Part shown: positions 1 to 4,328 of the stretch, piece by piece | How positions within the stretch are numbered: position 1 is the first letter of the stretch | Layout: each line of letters begins with the position of its first letter | Origin: JBHEPS01 sp046261635 | GTDB taxonomy: Bacteria; Acidobacteriota; Thermoanaerobaculia; Gp7-AA8 | Length of the DNA stretch: 5,723 bases | Direction: 5' to 3' | Assembly (NCBI GenBank): GCA_046261635.1 | Contig: JBHEOL010000042.1 | Span: forward strand, 1 to 5,723 | Translations under genes and position numbers: made by a program | Notes under the pieces: generated by a model | Told to the model about the DNA's origin: nothing | What the model saw: only the letters and a program-made list of their open reading frames with translations | Database searches by the model: none

Positions 1-1329
1 TGCAACCTCGCCGTCATCCTGGTCGACGCTCGAAAAGGAGTTCTCGCGCAGACGCGCCGCCACTCCTTCATCGCCTCGCTCCTCGGCATCAAGCATCTCG
101 TCGTCGCCGTCAACAAGATGGACCTCGTCGACTGGTCGCAGCAGCGCTTCGAAGAGATCCGCGCCGACTTCTCCGACTTCGCCGCCAAGCTCGAGGTCAC
201 CGACATCGAGTTCATCCCGATGTCCGCGCTCCGCGGCGACAACGTCGTCACCCGCAGCGAGTTGATGCCGTGGTACGAGGGGCGGCCGATGCTCGACTAC
301 CTCGAGAACGTCCACATCGCCAGCGACGTCAACCTGATCGACCTCCGCCTTCCGGTGCAGTACGTCCTTCGCCCCGACCTCGACTTCCGCGGCTATTCAG
401 GAACAGTCGCCTCCGGGATCCTCCGCCGCGGGGACGAAATCGCGGTCTTCCCATCGGGGCGCCGCGTCCGCGTCCGTTCGATCTTCTCTCCCGACGGCGA
501 GAGGGAAGAGGCGTTCGCCCCTCTCTCGGTCACCGTGGTTCTCGACGAGGAAGTGGACGTCAGTCGCGGCGACGTCTTCGCCCATCCGAACAACGCCCCC
601 ACGATCGGCCGCGACTTCGAGGCGATGGTGGTCTGGATGCACGAGACCCCGCTCCGTCCCGATACCGAGTATCTGCTCAAGCAGACGACGGTGCAGACCG
701 CTGCGCGGGTCACCGAGGTCCGCTACCGGATGAACGTGAACACCATCCACCGGGAGCCGGCCGACGCGCTCGGACTCAACGAGATCGGGCGTCTCCGGAT
801 CGAGACCGCCCGCCCGCTCGTGCACGACCCGTACGAGAAGAACCGTCTCACCGGCGCGTTCATCCTCATCGACCGCGTCACCAACGCCACCCTCGGCGCC
901 GGGATGATCCTCGACCGCGAGGCGGCCGATGCGACCGCCCCGGCCAGAGCCGCGTTTCGCAGCACGGTCGCCGATGATGCCCGCTGGGCGCGCGCCGGGC
1001 AGCGGCCGCTCCTGATCCGCATCGAAGGAGATGCCGCCGGCCTGGACGAGGCGGCCGCGGCGCTCGAGCAGGCGCTCTTCGACCGCGGCTGGCTCACCGT
1101 CGCCGCCACCGACCCTTCCGGCGCCAGGCTCGCGCTCACCCTCGGCGCCGTCGTCGTCGCTCCCGCCTCGGTAAGCGGAGACGACTCCGGCATCGCAGCG
1201 GTTCACCTTCAACTGATCGACGATCGATGGCAGCTCGACGAAGGTGAACCCGGCCTGACCACCGAGCAGGTCGTGGAGGCTCTCGAGTCGCGAGGCTCGC
1301 TGCAGAGAGTCGAAGGCCCGTCGCGATGA
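1..1329 (+). CDS. cysN: Sulfate adenylyltransferase subunit 1 (CysN), 5'-truncated, with degenerate C-terminal extension
   Basis: This is the GTPase subunit of ATP sulfurylase. With CysD it makes APS from sulfate and ATP in the cytoplasm, driven by GTP hydrolysis. The frame is open from base 1 and ends at TGA 1327-1329, leaving 442 codons. The N-terminus, with the P-loop and switch I, lies outside the window. Visible: a CysN-typical stretch with VDARKG and QTRRHSF (window residues about 8-23), the G4 guanine motif NKMD (38-41), the G5-type SAL (75-77), and the EF-Tu-like domains 2 and 3, which end near NRLTGAFILIDRVTNATLGAG (about residues 281-301). The remaining roughly 140 residues sit where bifunctional CysNC proteins carry APS kinase, but no kinase motif survives (see separate entry). 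ATG 118 is internal, because family sequence continues upstream of it. The gene overlaps cysQ by ATGA. The family call is firm; whether the parent should be called CysN or a decayed CysNC is inference. Confidence 0.95.
   Translation, partial: CNLAVILVDARKGVLAQTRRHSFIASLLGIKHLVVAVNKMDLVDWSQQRFEEIRADFSDFAAKLEVTDIEFIPMSALRGDNVVTRSELMPWYEGRPMLDYLENVHIASDVNLIDLRLPVQYVLRPDLDFRGYSGTVASGILRRGDEIAVFPSGRRVRVRSIFSPDGEREEAFAPLSVTVVLDEEVDVSRGDVFAHPNNAPTIGRDFEAMVVWMHETPLRPDTEYLLKQTTVQTAARVTEVRYRMNVNTIHREPADALGLNEIGRLRIETARPLVHDPYEKNRLTGAFILIDRVTNATLGAGMILDREAADATAPARAAFRSTVADDARWARAGQRPLLIRIEGDAAGLDEAAAALEQALFDRGWLTVAATDPSGARLALTLGAVVVAPASVSGDDSGIAAVHLQLIDDRWQLDEGEPGLTTEQVVEALESRGSLQRVEGPSR
985..1326 (+). 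other. Degenerate APS-kinase-like C-terminal domain of CysN
   Basis: This covers the last 114 residues of the cysN product. The segment beginning GQRPLLIRIEG, followed by AAAALEQALFDRGW, has the spacing and hydrophobic pattern of the start of an APS kinase: GQ-x-P, a beta strand, the P-loop, then a helix ending in an E-x-x-L-x-x-RG motif. The P-loop position, normally G-x-S-G-x-GKS/T, reads GDAAGLDEA from nt 1027, with no Lys and no Ser/Thr. No DGDNxR-like motif follows. The end, TTEQVVEALESRGSL, resembles the closing helix of APS kinase. The domain is also about half the usual length of 170-200 residues. The alignment was made by eye; an unrelated extension is possible. Confidence 0.5.
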
Positions 1330-2117
1330 GCGCGCGGAGCGAGCTGCTCGAGATCGCGATGCGCGCCGCACAGGCCGCGAGCGAGATCATCCTCACCCAT
1401 TACGACGGCCCGCGCCGCGCCGAAGCAAAAGGGGACGGCAGCCCCGTCACCGCGGCCGATCGTGCTGCCGACGCCTGCATCCGCGAGATCCTCGAGCGAG
1501 AGACGAGCTTCCCCGTGATCTCCGAAGAGACGCCCGCGAGCCACGCGGTTCCGGCGGGAGGCGTCTTCTGGCTCGTCGATCCGCTCGACGGCACCAGGGA
1601 GTTCATCAAGGGGTCGGGAGAGTTCACCGTCAACATCGCTCTCGTCGACCATGGCGTCCCCGTACTCGGGGTCGTCGTCGCTCCCGTTCTCAGGAAGGCG
1701 TGGTCCGGTTGCGAAGGGGAGGGATCGTTCCTCCACTCGGGAAACGACGAGCCTCTTCAGCTCCTGGTCGCACGAAGCGAGAACTGCGTGCGGGTCGCCG
1801 TCAGCCGGGACCACATCGGTGAGAGCGAGCGGCGTCTGATCGCGGCGCTCGCGGCCGACCCCGCCGTCCCGGCGGGGAGCTCGCTCAAGTTCTGCCTGAT
1901 CGCCGAGGGGCGCGCGGATCTCTATCCCCGCTTCGGCCGGACGATGGAGTGGGACACGGCGGCGGGGCACTGCGTCCTCGAGCAGGCGGGTGGGGGAGTC
2001 GTCGTCACCTCGGGTGAGCGGCTGGCGTACGGAAAATCGGGGCTGGAGAATCCGAGCTTTCTCGCCTGGGGATGCTCGCGCGTCCTCGATGCAGCGCTGA
2101 CGGCAGGGAAGGGCTGA
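1326..2117 (+). CDS. cysQ: 3'(2'),5'-bisphosphate nucleotidase CysQ
   Basis: This cytoplasmic Mg2+-dependent phosphatase of the inositol monophosphatase superfamily converts 3'-phosphoadenosine 5'-phosphate (PAP) to AMP. It can also act on PAPS. It removes the inhibitory by-product of PAPS-dependent sulfate reduction. The product is 263 residues, normal for the family. Visible motifs: GDGSPVTAADRAAD (36-49), the metal-binding acidic pair SEE (66-68), DPLDGTREF (85-93) with the metal-binding Asps and catalytic Thr, GSSLKFCLIAEGRADLYPR (184-202), a CysQ hallmark, and WDTAAGHCVLEQAGG (209-223) with the last metal-binding Asp. The start is ATG 1326, which overlaps the cysN stop as ATGA and has GAAGG at 1312-1316 as a ribosome site. 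This implies translational coupling. No key residue is missing. A general inositol monophosphatase is the alternative, but the motifs and operon favour CysQ. Confidence 0.95.
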   Translation: MSARSELLEIAMRAAQAASEIILTHYDGPRRAEAKGDGSPVTAADRAADACIREILERETSFPVISEETPASHAVPAGGVFWLVDPLDGTREFIKGSGEFTVNIALVDHGVPVLGVVVAPVLRKAWSGCEGEGSFLHSGNDEPLQLLVARSENCVRVAVSRDHIGESERRLIAALAADPAVPAGSSLKFCLIAEGRADLYPRFGRTMEWDTAAGHCVLEQAGGGVVVTSGERLAYGKSGLENPSFLAWGCSRVLDAALTAGKG

Positions 2118-2123
2118 TCCCGG

Positions 2124-3938
2124 ATGGGGTGGGAAGCCGCGGTCACCCTCCTCGTCGTCGGCCTGATCCTCTACGGCCTCTCGAAAAACATCGCCACGCC
2201 TGACGCCCTCTTTCTCGGCGCGGTCGCCGTGCTCATGTCGCTCAGCTTTCTCAGCGATCGATTTCCTTCGCCGGGGGAGATGGCGGCGGCCTTCGGGAAC
2301 GAAGGGCTGATGACGGTCGCCGCGCTCTTCGTCGTCGCTGCGGGCATCACCGAGACCGGCGCTCTGACCCGCTTCACCGAGCGGATCCTCGGGCGGCCGC
2401 GCAGCCCGATCGGAGTGCAGGTGCGCACGTTCCTTCCGGTGGCCGGCCTCAGCGCATTCCTCAACAACACGCCCGTGGTGGCGATGCTGATCCCGACGGT
2501 CCAGGAGTGGTGCCGCCGCAACCGGATCAGCCCCTCGAAAGTCTTCATCCCGATCAGCTACGCCGCGCTTCTCGGCGGCATGTGCACCCTCATCGGAACG
2601 AGCACGAACCTGGTGATCAAGGGGCTGATGGAAGAGCTCCGGAAGGGGGACCCGACGCTCCCCGAGCTCGGCATGTTCACGGTGACGCCGGTCGGGCTCG
2701 CGGCATTCTTCGTCGGCGGGCTGTTCGTCGTTCTCGCTGCTCCGAGACTTCTGCCGGAGCGGAAACCGGCGAGCGAGGAGTTCGCGAACCCGCGCGAGTT
2801 CACCGTCGAGATGATGGTGGCCGACGGATCGCCGGTCGACGGGCGGAGCATCGAAGAGGCGGGGCTGCGCAACCTCCCGGGTCTCTATCTGATGGAGATT
2901 CAGAGAGGGGAGCAGACACTCGTCGCGGTCGGCCCGGAGGAGCGGCTCGAGGGGGGCGACCGGCTGATCTTCGCCGGCGTGGTCGAATCGATCGTCGACC
3001 TGCAGAAGATCCGCGGGCTCGTGCCGGCGACCGATCAGCTCTTCAAGGTGACCGACCCCCGGACCGCGCGCTGCCTGATCGAGGCGGTGGTGAGTCAGAC
3101 CTCGCCGCTGGTCGACAAAAGCATCCGGGAGGCGCGGTTCCGCAACCGCTACGACGCGGCGGTGATCGCGGTGCACCGGAACGGGCAGCGGATCGACGGA
3201 AAGATCGGCGACATCGTCATCCGTCCCGGCGACACGCTTCTGGTCGAGGCGCACGCCCGCTTTCTCGAGCAGAACCGGAACAGCCAGGATTTCCTCCTCG
3301 TCTCGCGGGTGACCGGATCCGAGCCGCGCCGGCACGAGAAGGCGGGGGTCGCGATTGCGATTCTGGCCGTGATGGTTCTCGCGATGTCGTTCGAGCGGTT
3401 CCTCGGGATCGCACTATTCAATGTAGCGCTGCTCGCGGCGGGAGCGATGGTGGTGACGGGCTGCCTCTCGCTGACGAAGGCGCGCCAGAGCCTCGACCTC
3501 CCGACGCTGATCGCCATCGGAGCCTCGTTCGGAGTGGGGAAGGCGATGGAGTCGACCGGAGCTGGAGACGCGATCGCGTGGGGGATTCTCGCGCCGGTCG
3601 ACCCGATGGCGTCGTGGGCGCCGATCGCAACGCTCGCCGGCGTCTACCTCGCGACGCTTCTCTTCACCGAGATGGCGACCAACAACGCCGCCGCCGCGCT
3701 CGCCTTCCCGATCGCCCTCGCCTGCGCCCACCAGCTCGGCGCCCCCGTCCTTCCGTTCGCCATCGCCGTCATGATCGCCGCCTCGGCCGGCTTCGCCTTG
3801 CCCACCGGCTACCAGACCCACCTCATGGTCCACGGCCCCGGCGGCTACCACTTCACCGACTGGATGCGCATGGGGGTGCCGCTCGACCTGATCGTCTTCG
3901 CCGTCACGATGGTTGTGTTGGCGACGTTGTACTTCTGA
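2124..3938 (+). CDS. SLC13/DASS-family anion permease with two TrkA-C domains (probable sulfate importer)
   Basis: This is a 604-residue inner-membrane transporter in two halves. The N-terminal membrane block (about 1-208, segments near 5-20, 27-45, 61-83, 101-127, 138-165, 186-208) is followed by a soluble insert and a C-terminal membrane block (about 405-604). Each half carries the re-entrant hairpin motif expected for the ion and substrate site: LNNTPVV (113-119) with LIGTSTNLVI (156-165), and ATNNAAAAL (518-526) with ALPTGYQTHLMV (558-569). The insert holds two RCK_C/TrkA-C domains, about 226-296 and 318-384, each ending in a GDRLIF- or GDTLLV-type strand. This layout is that of SLC13-like permeases of the YfbS/SAC1 type. 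Known members carry sulfate or dicarboxylates; sulfate is inferred here from the cysN-cysQ operon. ATG 2124 follows the cysQ stop by 6 nt, with AGGGAAGGG at 2105-2113 upstream. TrkA-C domains suggest ligand gating, but the ligand is unknown. Confidence 0.88.
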   Translation: MGWEAAVTLLVVGLILYGLSKNIATPDALFLGAVAVLMSLSFLSDRFPSPGEMAAAFGNEGLMTVAALFVVAAGITETGALTRFTERILGRPRSPIGVQVRTFLPVAGLSAFLNNTPVVAMLIPTVQEWCRRNRISPSKVFIPISYAALLGGMCTLIGTSTNLVIKGLMEELRKGDPTLPELGMFTVTPVGLAAFFVGGLFVVLAAPRLLPERKPASEEFANPREFTVEMMVADGSPVDGRSIEEAGLRNLPGLYLMEIQRGEQTLVAVGPEERLEGGDRLIFAGVVESIVDLQKIRGLVPATDQLFKVTDPRTARCLIEAVVSQTSPLVDKSIREARFRNRYDAAVIAVHRNGQRIDGKIGDIVIRPGDTLLVEAHARFLEQNRNSQDFLLVSRVTGSEPRRHEKAGVAIAILAVMVLAMSFERFLGIALFNVALLAAGAMVVTGCLSLTKARQSLDLPTLIAIGASFGVGKAMESTGAGDAIAWGILAPVDPMASWAPIATLAGVYLATLLFTEMATNNAAAALAFPIALACAHQLGAPVLPFAIAVMIAASAGFALPTGYQTHLMVHGPGGYHFTDWMRMGVPLDLIVFAVTMVVLATLYF

Positions 3939-3964
3939 ACCGGAAAAGGCAGAAGAGAAGACAA

Positions 3965-3992
3965 GCCAGAAGCCAGAAGCCAGAAGCCAGAA
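3965..3992. repeat. Heptanucleotide tandem repeat, GCCAGAA x4
   Basis: There are four exact head-to-tail copies of the 7-mer GCCAGAA, followed by G and a partial AAGAAG. An imperfect copy, GGCAGAAG, lies just upstream. The array begins 27 bases after the permease stop. The unit is not a multiple of three and sits in non-coding DNA, so its length can vary freely. Similar heptamer arrays (STRRs) are known from intergenic DNA of cyanobacteria; the link to those is only by analogy. Confidence 0.9.
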
Positions 3993-4010
3993 GAAGAGGT
4001 AAGGCAGTGT

Positions 4011-4040
4011 GGCCACGGTTTGGTTTCATCAACCGTGGCC
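4011..4040 (+). terminator. Perfect 10-bp inverted repeat, possible end of the sulfate operon transcript
   Basis: GGCCACGGTT (4011-4020) and AACCGTGGCC (4031-4040) are exact reverse complements around a 10-base loop, TGGTTTCATC. An alternative inner pairing uses GGTT at 4022-4025. The repeat lies 72 bases past the permease stop, a plausible place for a terminator or 3'-end stabilising hairpin. No T-run follows (GGATCGTG), so it is not a classic intrinsic terminator. It could equally be a protein-binding palindrome or a repeat-element arm. Confidence 0.45.
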
Positions 4041-4108
4041 GGATCGTGCCATGCCCGGCAATCGCGGCGCACCGCGGCGGCCATTGGCGGGGGACCTCAA
4101 AATTGCAG

Positions 4109-4160
4109 GATCCCGCCCCCCGGTCATCCTGAACACTGACCCCACGCTGACGCCGGGATC
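4109..4160. repeat. Nested inverted repeat
   Basis: Outer arms GATCCCG (4109-4115) and CGGGATC (4154-4160) are exact complements. Inside them, GGTCA (4122-4126) pairs with TGACC (4137-4141) around a 10-base loop. The outer arm competes with a second pairing, GGCGGG (4086-4091) with CCCGCC (4112-4117). The arms are short for GC-rich DNA, so chance is possible. Confidence 0.4.
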
Positions 4161-4169
4161 GACCCTCAT

Positions 4170-4240
4170 CCGCGAGGGCGGCGGTAGGCAAAGCTTCCCA
4201 GCTTTGCTCACAGGAACCGCGGCTTTCAGCCGCGAGGGCG
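4170..4240. repeat. REP-like unit: two tight hairpins bounded by an 11-bp direct repeat
   Basis: The first hairpin is GCAAAGCT (4188-4195), loop TCCC, AGCTTTGC (4200-4207), eight perfect pairs. The second is CGCGGCT (4218-4224), loop TTC, AGCCGCG (4228-4234), seven perfect pairs. Ten bases separate them. The direct repeat CCGCGAGGGCG occurs at 4170-4180 and again, exactly, at 4230-4240, a 60-base period. Paired palindromes of this size between genes resemble REP/BIME elements. The copy number in the genome cannot be judged from one window. Confidence 0.55.
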
Positions 4241-4254
4241 AGGGCGGGCGAAAA

Positions 4255-4281
4255 TTCGACTGCGGGGGGCCGTGTTATTCT
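4255..4281 (+). promoter_or_regulatory. Possible extended -10 sigma70-type promoter for the metalloprotease gene
   Basis: TGTTATTCT at 4273-4281 fits an extended -10 (TGn followed by TATTCT at 4276-4281, four of six to TATAAT). TTCGAC at 4255-4260 resembles a -35 (TTGACA), but the spacer is only 15 bases, so the extended TG would have to compensate. This small AT-richer patch sits in very GC-rich DNA and would start transcription about 40 bases ahead of the ATG at 4329. It was predicted by eye only. Confidence 0.4.
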
Positions 4282-4318
4282 GGGCTCCGTCCAGAACGTC
4301 CAAGTCCACCCCTCAACC

Positions 4319-4325
4319 GGAGGAG
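4319..4325 (+). promoter_or_regulatory. Strong Shine-Dalgarno for the metalloprotease gene
   Basis: GGAGGAG ends three bases before ATG 4329; its GGAGG core is five bases away. It fixes the start, and the signal peptide begins directly at that Met. It is stronger than the ribosome sites of the upstream operon genes. Confidence 0.85.
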
Positions 4326-4328
4326 CCC

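Larger units (their letters stand above)
3939..4328. other. 390-bp structured intergenic region without a gene
   Basis: No reading frame here has family-like sequence or a convincing ribosome site. The stretch separates the sulfate operon from the protease gene. It holds, in order, the GCCAGAA tandem repeat, a 10-bp inverted repeat (4011-4040), a small perfect hairpin CGCGG/CCGCG (4063-4067 with 4072-4076), a nested inverted repeat (4109-4160), the REP-like hairpin pair (4170-4240) and the downstream gene's likely promoter and Shine-Dalgarno. A fragment at 4124-4133, GTCATCCTGA, recalls a common intergenic repeat in some GC-rich soil bacteria. That last comparison is from memory and weak. Confidence 0.7.

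Noticed and set aside
270..977. 235-codon + strand frame inside cysN
   Set aside because: Arg/Pro-rich out-of-frame shadow of conserved CysN sequence.
118..1329. cysN starting at ATG 118
   Set aside because: This Met is in the NKMD guanine-binding motif. Conserved CysN sequence continues in frame back to base 1, so the gene starts outside the window.
2799..3275. TrkA-C domains taken as part of a potassium uptake protein
   Set aside because: They are an insert between two membrane halves bearing SLC13-type NNTP and TNNA motifs. No Trk/Ktr pore sequence is present.
1209..3335. 708-codon open frame on the minus strand, crossing cysN, cysQ and the permease
   Set aside because: It lies opposite three genes with clear family motifs. 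Its product is charge-rich and low-complexity (RRD, HRD, DEE runs), as expected from the antisense of GC-rich codons.
3965..3992. GCCAGAA array as a CRISPR remnant
   Set aside because: The units are 7 bases with no spacers.
2507..4132. 541-codon + strand frame overlapping the permease and running into the intergenic region
   Set aside because: The product is an Arg/Pro/Gly/Asp-rich shadow frame, and the overlapped frame has well-formed membrane segments and SLC13 motifs.
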